From: Streptomyces deccanensis
GTDB lineage: Bacteria > Actinomycetota > Actinomycetes > Streptomycetales > Streptomycetaceae
DNA length: 64,000 nucleotides
NCBI RefSeq assembly: GCF_022385335.1
Contig: NZ_CP092431.1
Span: 7,068,001-7,132,000 of the forward strand
Reading direction: 5' to 3'
The stretch's first letter is position 1. Each line of letters opens with the position of its first letter. The notes beneath the pieces are model-generated. The model was not told the DNA's origin, did no database searches, and saw nothing but the letters and a program-made list of their open reading frames with translations. Shown here in pieces: positions 26,537 to 35,478 of the stretch. The position numbers and the translations under genes are program-made.

Positions 26537-28600
26537 CTACGGGAACGTCAGCTTCCAGCTGTTGATGTACCCGGTGTCCCGGGCCGCGTTGTCCTGGACC
26601 CTCAACTGCCAGACCCCGTTGGCGACTTCGGAGGAGGCGTTCACGGTGTACGTGGTGTTGATGTTGTCCGTGCTGCCGCCGGTGCCGTACGCCTTCAGCG
26701 TGTACGCCGTGCCGTCGGGGGCGACCAGCTGGACCTGGAGGTCACCGATGTAGGTGTGGACGATGTCCACGGCGACCGCGAGGTTGGAGGGTGCGTTTCC
26801 GGTCCGGCCGGAGACGGTGACCGGCGAGGTGACCGCCGCCCCGTTGTCCGGAATCGATACGTCGGTCGTGGACTCGAACGACGTACCGCCGCCCCCGCCA
26901 CCGCCGGGCCGGGTGCCCACGTTGACGCCCGCCCACGCGTTGGCCACGGCCGTGTACTCCGCGGACGTGGTGCCGTACAGCTCACCGGCCGCAGCCAGGG
27001 TCCCGGTGCGGGCGCCCGCGTAGTTGGTGGTCGAGGTGAACTTGGTGGTCAGCGCGCGGAACCAGATCTTCTCCGCCTTGTCCCGGCCGATGCCGGTCAC
27101 CGGCAGGTTGTCCGAGGTGGGCGAGTTGTAGCTGACGCCGTTGATGGTCTTGGCGCCGCTGCCCTCGGAGAGCAGGTAGAAGAAGTGGTTCGCGGGGCCC
27201 GAGGAGTAGTGCACGTCGATCGAGCCGATGCCCGAGTACCAGGCGTCCTTCGACGAGCCGTCCTTGCTCGGCCGGTCCATGTAACGCAGCGGCGTGCCGT
27301 CGCCGTTGATGTTGATCTCCTCGCCGATGAGGTAGTCACCGACGTCGGAGGAGTTCGCCGCGAAGAACTCGACCGTGGAGCCGAAGATGTCCGAGGTGGC
27401 CTCGTTCAGACCGCCGGACTCGCCGCTGTAGTTCAGACCGGCGGTGTTGGAGGTGAGGCCGTGGGTCATCTCGTGCGCGGCCACGTCGATCGAGGTCAGC
27501 GGGTTGGCGTTGCCCGAGCCGTCGCCGTACGTCATGCAGAAGCAGGTGTCCTGCCAGAACGCGTTGACGTAGTTGTTGCCGTAGTGCACACGCGAGTAGG
27601 CGCCGACGCCGTCACCCCGGATGCCGCTGCGGCCGTGCACGTTCTTGTAGTAGTCCCAGGTCAGCGCCGCGCCGTAGTGGGCGTCGGCGGCGGCCGACTC
27701 CAGGTTCGACGGGGTGCCGTTGCCCCACACGTCGTCGGGGCCGGAGAACAGGGTCCCGGCGCCGGACGTGCCGCGGTTGAGGTTGTTCGTCTTGTGGTTG
27801 CCGCGCGCGCCGTCGGTCAGGTTGTACGTCGAACCGGACTGCGTGGTGCCGAGGGTCACCTGGCCGCTGTAGACCGTGTTGCCGGTGCCGGTCTCGACGG
27901 CCTCCCACTCGTACAGCTTGGCGCCGCTGGTGGCGTCCGTGATGACGTGCAGCTCCTGCGGGGTGCCGTCGTGCTGGAAGCCGCCGACGACCGTCTCGTA
28001 GGCGAGGACGGGCTTGCCGCTCGCGGCCCAGACGACCTTGCGGGGCGCCCGGTTGATGTCCGGGCTCTTGGCATCCTCGGCCTTCGCGGCGCCGAGCGCC
28101 TGCTTCTCGGCCTTGGCCCTGCTGACGGTCGGCGTCAGCGACGGGACGGCGATCTTCGCCTTGGTGGCCTTGACGACGTCCTCGGTCTCGCCCGCCTTCG
28201 TGGTCTCGACGACCAGGTCGCCGCCGAGGACCGGGAGGCCGTCGTACGTCCGCTCGTACCGGGTGTGCACGGTGCCGTCGCGGTCCTTGACCACGTCGCG
28301 GACGACGAGCTTCTCCTTGGCGCCGAGGCTCAGTTCCTCGGCCGTCGCCGCCTTCGTCGCGTCGGCCTCGCGTATCAGCTCGGCCCGCTGGGCGGGGGTG
28401 AGCTTGACCGAGGCGGCGCCGGTGGCCTTGCCCGCTGCCGACGGTGCCTTCTCCGGGGCGGCGGTGGCGGCGCCCGACTGGACGGCCGCGGCCAACAGGG
28501 CGGTGACGGCGACGAGCGCGCCGGCGGCCGTGCGCCGGCGGGCGGTGTGGCCGAAGGTGTTACCGGTGTGGGAGGTGCGTCTGTGGGACTGGCGTCTCAA
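26537..28600 (-). CDS. Secreted M4 neutral metalloprotease 2 with C-terminal P domain
   Basis: The 687-residue preproenzyme is a close paralogue of protease 1 with the same FTP propeptide, HEMTHGLTSN zinc site (about 377), NEATSDIFG and SSGPANHFFYLL. After a Gly-rich linker (PGGGGGGGTSF) it adds a proprotein-convertase P domain of about 115 residues (DVSIPDNGAAVTSPVTV to INSWKLTFP), a beta-sandwich that often aids folding or substrate binding. TTG at 28598-28600 is taken as start because AAGGAG lies six nt upstream; GTG three nt earlier is the alternative. The signal peptide follows an Arg/His-rich start. Confidence 0.93.
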   Translation of the reverse strand: MRRQSHRRTSHTGNTFGHTARRRTAAGALVAVTALLAAAVQSGAATAAPEKAPSAAGKATGAASVKLTPAQRAELIREADATKAATAEELSLGAKEKLVVRDVVKDRDGTVHTRYERTYDGLPVLGGDLVVETTKAGETEDVVKATKAKIAVPSLTPTVSRAKAEKQALGAAKAEDAKSPDINRAPRKVVWAASGKPVLAYETVVGGFQHDGTPQELHVITDATSGAKLYEWEAVETGTGNTVYSGQVTLGTTQSGSTYNLTDGARGNHKTNNLNRGTSGAGTLFSGPDDVWGNGTPSNLESAAADAHYGAALTWDYYKNVHGRSGIRGDGVGAYSRVHYGNNYVNAFWQDTCFCMTYGDGSGNANPLTSIDVAAHEMTHGLTSNTAGLNYSGESGGLNEATSDIFGSTVEFFAANSSDVGDYLIGEEININGDGTPLRYMDRPSKDGSSKDAWYSGIGSIDVHYSSGPANHFFYLLSEGSGAKTINGVSYNSPTSDNLPVTGIGRDKAEKIWFRALTTKFTSTTNYAGARTGTLAAAGELYGTTSAEYTAVANAWAGVNVGTRPGGGGGGGTSFESTTDVSIPDNGAAVTSPVTVSGRTGNAPSNLAVAVDIVHTYIGDLQVQLVAPDGTAYTLKAYGTGGSTDNINTTYTVNASSEVANGVWQLRVQDNAARDTGYINSWKLTFP

Positions 28601-28855
28601 CACTGACTCCTTCTGCGTGGCCGCGGTTCGCACGGCCAGGGGAGACCGGACGGCTGGTGGCCGTCCGGGCAGAACAAGGTGTGCACTGACGAACGCGAAA
28701 CCACATGCGTGGGGGTGCCGCGCGGCACGTGAGAGCGCTACTTGTGAGGTTGCTGTGCCGCGGTTGTGGGCAGAGTGGCAGGAGATTGCGCTTCCTGTCA
28801 GGAGCGCGTCAACAAGTTGGCCGGAAATGCTCCGTTGCCCGGTTGATCGTGTTCG
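28601..28855 (-). promoter_or_regulatory. Leader region of M4 protease 2 with copy 2 of the shared block
   Basis: The only clear element is TGTCAGGAG (28796-28804), 11 nt, GTTGGCCG (28816-28823), matching the block before protease 1. It lies about 200-220 nt before the start, so the leader is longer here. No gene seen. The ABC exporter gene ends immediately beyond. Confidence 0.5.
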
Positions 28856-30676
28856 CTATACGGACCGTTCACCTGGCGGGGTTCTCTCGTCCCCGTGCCA
28901 GCGCCGCCACAGTGCCGCGTACGCGCTGTCCGCCGCCACCAGCTCCTCGTGCGTGCCGAGTTCGGTGAGGCGGCCGTCCTCCATCACCGCCACGCGGTCC
29001 GCGTCGTGGGCGGTGTGGAGGCGGTGGGCGATGGCGATGACCGTACGGCCGTGGAGCACGGCGGCGAGGGCGCGTTCGGTGTGGCGGGCGGTGGTGGGAT
29101 CGAGGAGAGCGGTGGCCTCGTCGAGGATGAGGGTGTGCGGGTCGGCCAGGACCACCCGGGCGAGGGCGAGTTGCTGGGCCTGGGGGCCGTCCGTACGGCG
29201 CCCGCCCTCGCCGAGGCGGGTGCCGAGGCCGTCGGGGAGGTCACGGACCCAGCCGTCCGCGCCCACCGCCGACAGCGCCGCCCACAACTCCTCGTCCGTG
29301 GCCGCCGGTTCGGCGATGAGGAGGTTGTCGCGGACCGTGCCCAGGAAGACGTGGTGCTCCTGGGTGACCAGGACCACCTGGCGGCGCAGCCGCTCCGGGC
29401 CGAGGTCCACGACGGGCACACCGCCGACCGTCACCGTGCCGGCGGTCGGCGCGTCGATACCGGCCAGCAGGCGGCTCAGCGTCGTCTTCCCGGCGCCCGA
29501 CGGGCCGACCACCGCGAGCCGTTCGCCCGGACGCACCGTCAGGTCCACCCCGCGCAGCACCTCGCCGCCCCGCTCGTACGCGTACCGCACACCCCGTACG
29601 TCGATACGGTCGTCCGCGGGCTCCGGGGTGGCGGCGGAGCCGGTGCGCGGCGCCCCGGCCAGCCCCTCCACCCGGGCGAAGGAGGCGCCGCTGCTCTGCA
29701 ACAGCTCCACCCGCATCAGGATCTCGTCGAGCGGGCCGCTCAGCTGCTGCAGATACAGGGCCGCCGACACCACCGCGCCCAGCGTGACCGAACCACGCGC
29801 GAGCAGCACACCGCCGAGGAGGAGGACGAGCACCTGGGGCACGAAGTACGAGACCTCGACCCCGGGGAAGAACACCGTCCGCAGGAACAGGGTGTGGAAG
29901 CGTCGGCGCCGGGACTCCTCCAGGGCGTCACGGCTCGCGGTGATCCGCCGACGCTCCAGCCGCAGCGCCTCGACCGTGCGGGCCCCCGACGCGGTCGCCG
30001 CGACGATCTCCGCGACCTCCGAACCGGCCGCGCCCTCCGCGAGATAACCGGTGCGCGCCCGGCGCAGATACCAGCGCAGCACCACCCCGATGCCGCTCAG
30101 TCCGAACAGCGCGCACACCCCGAGCAACGGGTCCAGCGCGAACACCGCGCCGATCAGGAACAGCGCCTGCACCGAGCTGATCAGCAGCTCGGGGCCCACG
30201 TCACGCAGGGTCTTGCCCACCGCGTCCACGTCGGCCGTGCCGCGCGCCGTCAGATCACCGGTGCCCGCCCGCTCCACGACCGACGCCGGCAGCGACAGGG
30301 TCCGGTCCACGAACTCCTCACGCACCCGGGCCAGCGTCCGCTCCCCGAACCGGTGCCCCACGTACCGCGCCCAGCGCGCCAGCAGCAATTGCGCCACCGC
30401 GCACAGCAGGATCGCCGCCGCCAGCCGGTCCACGACCCCGACGCCGGCCCCGCCGCGCACCTCGTCGATGATCCGGCCCACCAGCCACGGCCCGGCCAGT
30501 CCCGTCGCGGCCGCCGCGCCGTTCAGCGCCAGGACGGCCAGGAAGGCCCGCCCGTCCGCCCGCACCAGCCGCACGGTCGCCCGCCGCACGGCCCGCGCGT
30601 CGGCGATGGGCAGCCGCCCGGAGGGGTCGGGGGTGGGACCGCCGGTGCGGGATGCCGTTGCCGCCGTCTCCGTCAC
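28856..30676 (-). CDS. ABC exporter half-transporter A (canonical Walker motifs, degenerate signature)
   Basis: The 606-residue protein has six membrane helices (about 45-310) and one ATPase domain. Walker [10 protein letters not shown] (about 394), Q-loop TQEHHVF and Walker [11 protein letters not shown] (about 517) with catalytic Glu are intact, and the switch His is in IAHRLHTA. The ABC signature, however, reads TDGPQAQQ in place of LSGGQxQR. Start overlaps the stop of partner B (ATGA). Together they should form a heterodimeric exporter with a single working ATP site. Cargo unknown. Confidence 0.9.
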   Translation of the reverse strand: MTETAATASRTGGPTPDPSGRLPIADARAVRRATVRLVRADGRAFLAVLALNGAAAATGLAGPWLVGRIIDEVRGGAGVGVVDRLAAAILLCAVAQLLLARWARYVGHRFGERTLARVREEFVDRTLSLPASVVERAGTGDLTARGTADVDAVGKTLRDVGPELLISSVQALFLIGAVFALDPLLGVCALFGLSGIGVVLRWYLRRARTGYLAEGAAGSEVAEIVAATASGARTVEALRLERRRITASRDALEESRRRRFHTLFLRTVFFPGVEVSYFVPQVLVLLLGGVLLARGSVTLGAVVSAALYLQQLSGPLDEILMRVELLQSSGASFARVEGLAGAPRTGSAATPEPADDRIDVRGVRYAYERGGEVLRGVDLTVRPGERLAVVGPSGAGKTTLSRLLAGIDAPTAGTVTVGGVPVVDLGPERLRRQVVLVTQEHHVFLGTVRDNLLIAEPAATDEELWAALSAVGADGWVRDLPDGLGTRLGEGGRRTDGPQAQQLALARVVLADPHTLILDEATALLDPTTARHTERALAAVLHGRTVIAIAHRLHTAHDADRVAVMEDGRLTELGTHEELVAADSAYAALWRRWHGDERTPPGERSV

Positions 30677-32472
30677 CGCAGGACCTCCGCGTCCGTGTGC
30701 ACCGTGCCCTCCGTATTCTCCGCGTCCCCGGTGTCCCCGGCCGCCTCCCCGTCGCCCCCGCCTCGCGGCTCGGGCGGCTCTTCCGTGTCCCGGGCCACCA
30801 GAGCGCGGTAACCCCGTTCCGTGGTGAGGAGTTCGTGGTGGGTGCCGGTGGCCGCGACCTTGCCGTCGACCAGGTGGAGGACGGTGTCGGCGTGGGCGAG
30901 GACGAGGGGTGACGTGGTGATGACCAGGGTCGTGCGGCCCGCGCGGGCGGACCGGAGCCGGCCGGCGACCCGGGCCTCCGTGTGCGCGTCGAGCGCCGAG
31001 GTCGGCTCGACGGCGAGCAGGATCTCGGGGTCGGCCACCAGCGCCCGCGCCAGCCGCACCCGCTGCCGCTGACCGCCGGAGAGATTGCGGCCCTGCGCGT
31101 CGATCGTCGCGTCGAGGCCGTCCGACAGGCCCTGCACGATGTCCTCGGCCATCGCCGCCCGCAACGCCCGCCGGGCCGTCTCGTCGTCGACGTCCCCCTG
31201 CCCGCCGAGCAGTTCACGCAGCCGACCGGCGAACAGGTCGGCCTCATGATCGGCCACCAGGATCCGCGCCCGGACCTGCGCCAACGGGATCGCGTCCAGC
31301 GGGATCCCGCCCCAGGTCACCGCGGTCGGGCCGTACCGGCCGAGCCGGTCCACCACCGCCACCGCGTCGCCCGGCCGGTCGGCGGCCAGCGCGACCAGCC
31401 GGCCCGGCGGCACCCGCACCCCCGACTCGGGGTCGTGCAGCGTCGACGGCTCGGCGGGCGCGTCCGTCGTGCCGTGGTCCGGCAGCGGCTCCAGGTCCAG
31501 GAAGCGGATGACGCGCCGCGCGGCCACCACCCCGCGGCTGACCTCGTACCCCCAGTCGACGAAGTACGACACCGGCCGCACCAGCACGGTGACGTAGCCG
31601 TACACCGACACCAACTCGCCCACGCTGATGGCCCCCTGCGCGGCGAGCCGGGCCGCCAGCCAGGTCACCACCGCGAGGAACACCGTCGGCAGCCCCACCC
31701 CGAGCGCCTGCATCCAGCTGGTCACCGCCCCCACCCGGTACCCCTGCGCCCGCAGCCGCTGCGAGTCCCGGTGGAACGCGTCGGCGACCAGCCCCTTGCC
31801 GCCCAGCCCGCCCAGGACCCGCAGCCCGCCCGCGAGGTCGGCGATCCGCGCGGTCAGCACGCCCCGCCGCTCCCGGTACTCCGTCTCCGTGCCCTGCAAC
31901 CGCCGCATCAACGGCCCCACGATCACCGCGATCAGCGGCATCCCGAGCAGCACGACCGCCGCGATGGGGAGCGAGACCGACACCAGCAGCCCGGCGACCA
32001 CCAGGTAGGCGGCGAGTGCCCCCGCCCCCGGCCCGATGACCGTCAGCGAGCCGGCGATCGTCTGGACGTCCCCCACGCCGATCGTGACGACCTCGCCGGT
32101 GCCGACGCGGCGGCGCAGCGCCCCTCCCAGCCGGACGGCGTGCGCCATCACGACCTTCACCGTGCGGAAGTTGGCGTCCATCCGGACCCGCGTCATCGTG
32201 CGGTGGCGCATGATGCTCAGCCAGGCGTTGAAGGCGCCGAAGCCGAAGAGGGCGGCCGTCCAGCCGACCAGGGCCCGATGGTCGCCGGGTGCCAGGCCCT
32301 CGTCGATCGCGCGGGAGAGCAGGTACGGGGTGGCGGCGAGCAGCACCATCCAGGCGCAGGAGATGAGGGAGCCGAGGGCGGAACGGCCGGCCTGCTGCTT
32401 GACCAGCCACCACAGGTAACGGGCACCGCCACGGCGGTCGGGGGTGCCGGGGTCCTCGTACGCGTTGATCAT
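30673..32472 (-). CDS. ABC exporter half-transporter B (Walker A and B lost, signature intact)
   Basis: The 599-residue partner has the same membrane domain layout. Its ATPase domain keeps [15 protein letters not shown] (about 466), but Walker A is replaced by AADRPGDAV near 366 and Walker B/catalytic Glu by [10 protein letters not shown]. It cannot bind and hydrolyse ATP normally at its own P-loop but supplies the signature that completes the active site of partner A. The start is preceded by a GGGGG tract only. The C-terminal 25 residues are acidic and Gly-rich. Confidence 0.9.
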   Translation of the reverse strand: MINAYEDPGTPDRRGGARYLWWLVKQQAGRSALGSLISCAWMVLLAATPYLLSRAIDEGLAPGDHRALVGWTAALFGFGAFNAWLSIMRHRTMTRVRMDANFRTVKVVMAHAVRLGGALRRRVGTGEVVTIGVGDVQTIAGSLTVIGPGAGALAAYLVVAGLLVSVSLPIAAVVLLGMPLIAVIVGPLMRRLQGTETEYRERRGVLTARIADLAGGLRVLGGLGGKGLVADAFHRDSQRLRAQGYRVGAVTSWMQALGVGLPTVFLAVVTWLAARLAAQGAISVGELVSVYGYVTVLVRPVSYFVDWGYEVSRGVVAARRVIRFLDLEPLPDHGTTDAPAEPSTLHDPESGVRVPPGRLVALAADRPGDAVAVVDRLGRYGPTAVTWGGIPLDAIPLAQVRARILVADHEADLFAGRLRELLGGQGDVDDETARRALRAAMAEDIVQGLSDGLDATIDAQGRNLSGGQRQRVRLARALVADPEILLAVEPTSALDAHTEARVAGRLRSARAGRTTLVITTSPLVLAHADTVLHLVDGKVAATGTHHELLTTERGYRALVARDTEEPPEPRGGGDGEAAGDTGDAENTEGTVHTDAEVLR

Positions 32473-32538
32473 CGGCCCCCGGTTTCTGTGTGGACTCGGA
32501 TGACGCCGAGTGGGCGGTGCGATGTGGGTGCGGGCGGG

Positions 32539-33396
32539 TTATGACGGCGAGGCAGTGGTGGCTTCCAAAAAGGCTCTGGTGGTTGCCACGAACTGGTCGG
32601 GGTCGTCGAGCCAGGGGTTGTGTCCGGCGCCGGGCTGGACGGCGAGTTCGGCGTTCGGGAAGAGGGCCGCGAACTCGGCCATGGTGGCGGGAGGGGCTCC
32701 GAGGTCGGCCTCACCGGCCAGGAGGAGGACCGGTGGGGTGAACCGGGCGAGTGCGGTGCGGGTGGTGCCTGGGGTGAAGGCGCCTTCGGCGCCGAAGGCG
32801 GCGACGATCTCGGGGTTCATCCGTTCGTCCCCGCCGGCCTGATGCGCCTGGGCCGCCTCGTCCCAGCGGCCGTAGGAGAACGGTGCGACGGCCTGCCAGC
32901 TGTCGGCGGAGGCCCTGCCCGCCACGATCGCCTCCAGGGCCGCGAACGCCTCGGGGAACCACGGTTCGTCCCGGCGCAGTCGCGCGGTCTCCAGCCGGAG
33001 GTCACCGGTGATCGTGAGGCCCACGGCCCTGACACTCGGGGTGATCAGCGCGAGTTTGCCGACGTTCTCCGGGTGACGGCTCACGTAGAGCGCGGCGAGA
33101 TTGGCGCCGGCGCAGTGCGCGAGGAGGTCCATCCGGTCGAGGCCGAGGTGCTCGCGCAGGGCTTCGACGTCGTCGACGAGTCGGTCGCAGCGGTAGGTGG
33201 CGGTGTCCTCGGGAGTCGCGGACTCGCCGGTGCCCCGGAGATCCAGCCTGATCAACCGCCGGTGCGCGGAGAGTCCGCCGAGGTCGCCGAGGTACGTGGA
33301 GTCCGTCGGCCCGCCGGGCAGGCAGACCACCGCGGGGCCCTCTCCGCACACGTGGTAGGCGAGCTCGGTCCCGTCGTACGCGGAGAAGGTAGGCAT
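32539..33396 (-). CDS. Alpha/beta hydrolase with Cys at the nucleophile elbow
   Basis: The 285-residue protein fits proline iminopeptidase-like/epoxide hydrolase-like alpha/beta hydrolases: oxyanion loop LPGGPTDSTY, DLRGTGES, nucleophile elbow LLAHCAGANLA near 95, acid in AGEADLG near 230 and His in QPGAGHNPWLDD near 256. The nucleophile position has Cys where nearly all relatives have Ser. The ATG at 33394-33396 begins MPTFSAYDGTELAY, the natural fold start; longer readings would translate a tandem repeat. It sits between two ABC exporter pairs on the same strand. Confidence 0.85.
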   Translation of the reverse strand: MPTFSAYDGTELAYHVCGEGPAVVCLPGGPTDSTYLGDLGGLSAHRRLIRLDLRGTGESATPEDTATYRCDRLVDDVEALREHLGLDRMDLLAHCAGANLAALYVSRHPENVGKLALITPSVRAVGLTITGDLRLETARLRRDEPWFPEAFAALEAIVAGRASADSWQAVAPFSYGRWDEAAQAHQAGGDERMNPEIVAAFGAEGAFTPGTTRTALARFTPPVLLLAGEADLGAPPATMAEFAALFPNAELAVQPGAGHNPWLDDPDQFVATTRAFLEATTASPS

Positions 33397-33429
33397 GGTC
33401 AAGAGCCTGTCAGCGGCGTTCGGGCGGGA

Positions 33430-33498
33430 GCAACCGGGTTTCCGCGTTGCGAGTGCCATCGGACGCAACCGGGGTTCCGCGTCGCGAGTGCCATCGGA
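33430..33498. repeat. Two tandem 34-bp repeats
   Basis: The unit begins GCAACCGGG and ends GAGTGCCATCGGA; copies lie at 33430-33463 and 33465-33498 with two differences. They fill the space between the hydrolase gene and the end of the next ABC gene. Confidence 0.8.
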
Positions 33499-33507
33499 TC
33501 GCGGGCG

Positions 33508-35478
33508 TCACGCCAGGCTGTCCCGCCAGGCCCGGTGCAGGTCCGCGAAGCGGCCCGTGCCCGCGATCAGGTCCGCCGGGGTGCCGTCCTCCACGATCCG
33601 GCCGTGTTCCATCACCAGGACCCGGTCGGCGATCTCGACCGTGGAGAGGCGGTGGGCGATCACCACGGCCGTGCGTCCGCGCAGCACCGTCGCCATGGCG
33701 CGCTGGACCGCCCGTTCGCCCGGGATGTCGAGGGAGCTGGTCGCCTCGTCCAGGATGAGGACGGCCGGGTCGGCCAGCAACGCCCGTGCGAACGCCACGA
33801 GTTGGCGCTGACCGGCGGAGATACGGCCACCTCGCTTGCGTACGTCGGTGTCGTAGCCGTCGGGCAGCGCGCTGATGAAGTCATGGGCGCCGATGGCCTT
33901 CGCGGCGCGCTCGATCTCCTCGCGGCCGGCGTCGGGGCGGCCGATGGCGATGTTCTCGGCGACCGTGCCGGAGAACAGGAACGACTCCTGCGTCACCATG
34001 ATCACCCCGCGCCGCAGCTCGGGCACCGAGAGGTCGCGCAGGTCGACGCCGTCGAGCAGGACCCGCCCGGAGGAGGGGTCGTAGAAGCGGGCCACCAGCT
34101 TGGCGAGGGTCGACTTGCCGGCGCCGGTGGAGCCGACCACCGCCACCGTGGTGCCCGCCGCCAGGGTGAGGTCGAACCGGGGCAGGACCTCGCCGCCGGT
34201 GCGGTACGCGAACCGTACGCCGTCGAACACGACCTCACGGCCCGGGAGTTCACGGTCGGTGGCCGGCAGCTCCTTCGGCTCGGCGGGCTCCGGGACCGAC
34301 GGGGCCTGGGCCAGCAGACCGGCGATCTTCTCCAGCGAAGCCGCCGCCGACTGGTACGAGTTGAGGAACATGCCGAGCCGGTCGATCGGGTCGTACAGCC
34401 GCCGCAGATACAGCACCGCCGCCGCCAGCACACCCAGTGCCAGCGACTCCGACGCCACCCGGTACGCGCCCCACAGCACGATCGCCGCGACCGTGATGTT
34501 GGCGACCACCCGAGAGCAGACCACATAGCGGGCCATCTCCAGGATCGCGTCGCCGTTCGTGCGCTCGTGGTGCCGGTTCAGGGCGCTGAACTCGGCGTCG
34601 TTCGCGGCCTCCCGGCGGAACGCCCGCACCGGACGGATCCCGTTCATCGTCTCCGCGAACTTCACGATCACCGCGGCGATCGCGCTGGACCGGGCCGTGT
34701 AGACGCTCGCCGCGCGCCGCTGGTACATCCGCACGAACCCGTACAGCGGCACGAACGACGCCAGCGCCGCCGCGCCGAGTCCCAGGTCCAGCCAGAGCAG
34801 CATCGCCGAGATGTAGACGAACGCGAGGATCACGCCGATGAGTTCCTGCAGGCCCTCGTTGAGCAGTTCGCGCAGCGACTCGACGTCCGTGGTGGACCGG
34901 GAGATCAACCGGCCCGAGGTGTACCGCTCGTGGAAGTCGACGCTCAGTGCCTGCGCGTGCCGGAAGATCCGGCCGCGCAGATCCAGCAGCACGTCCTGGT
35001 TCACCCGCGCGGACGCCCCGATGAACAGGTACTGCAGCCCGCCGGCCGCCAGCGCGCACGCCAGATAGCCGACCGCCACCGCGATCAGCGGACCGTGCCG
35101 GCCGTCCCGGAGCGCCGGTACGGCGCTGTCGATGGCGTACGCCACCAGCAGCGGGCCCGCCTGCACCGCGGCCTGCTGGAGCAGGAGCAGCACGCTCGCC
35201 ACGACCACCCGGGCCCGCATCGGCGCGAGCAGGGAGCGCAGCAGCGCGAGGGTGGCGCCCGGGGGAGTGGGGAGGTCGTCGTGGTCGAAGGGGTCGTCGG
35301 CGGGGGCCCGGTGTGTGGGGGGCGCGGTGGTGGACCGGTCGCCGTCGTCGGGCGCCTTCTCCAGGGAGGTCGTCCCGCCCGACCGGCCCGCCGACTGCCC
35401 GTTCGCCACGCCGTTCGACTCCTCGTTCGACTCTTCGTTCGGTTCCTTGTTCGGCGCGGTGGTCAGGGGCGCCGTCAT
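33508..35478 (-). CDS. ABC exporter half-transporter C (canonical Walker B, degenerate signature)
   Basis: The 656-residue protein has a polar, Glu/Asn/Ser-rich N-terminus of about 85 residues, six membrane helices and an ATPase domain with Walker A GSTGAGKST (about 453), Walker B LILDEATSSLD (about 574) and switch IAHRLST. The signature is ISAGQRQL rather than LSGGQ. The ATG overlaps the stop of partner D (ATGA) and has GAGGA upstream. With D it forms a BmrCD/TM287-288-type heterodimer. Cargo unknown; multidrug or lipid export is typical. Confidence 0.92.
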   Translation of the reverse strand: MTAPLTTAPNKEPNEESNEESNGVANGQSAGRSGGTTSLEKAPDDGDRSTTAPPTHRAPADDPFDHDDLPTPPGATLALLRSLLAPMRARVVVASVLLLLQQAAVQAGPLLVAYAIDSAVPALRDGRHGPLIAVAVGYLACALAAGGLQYLFIGASARVNQDVLLDLRGRIFRHAQALSVDFHERYTSGRLISRSTTDVESLRELLNEGLQELIGVILAFVYISAMLLWLDLGLGAAALASFVPLYGFVRMYQRRAASVYTARSSAIAAVIVKFAETMNGIRPVRAFRREAANDAEFSALNRHHERTNGDAILEMARYVVCSRVVANITVAAIVLWGAYRVASESLALGVLAAAVLYLRRLYDPIDRLGMFLNSYQSAAASLEKIAGLLAQAPSVPEPAEPKELPATDRELPGREVVFDGVRFAYRTGGEVLPRFDLTLAAGTTVAVVGSTGAGKSTLAKLVARFYDPSSGRVLLDGVDLRDLSVPELRRGVIMVTQESFLFSGTVAENIAIGRPDAGREEIERAAKAIGAHDFISALPDGYDTDVRKRGGRISAGQRQLVAFARALLADPAVLILDEATSSLDIPGERAVQRAMATVLRGRTAVVIAHRLSTVEIADRVLVMEHGRIVEDGTPADLIAGTGRFADLHRAWRDSLA

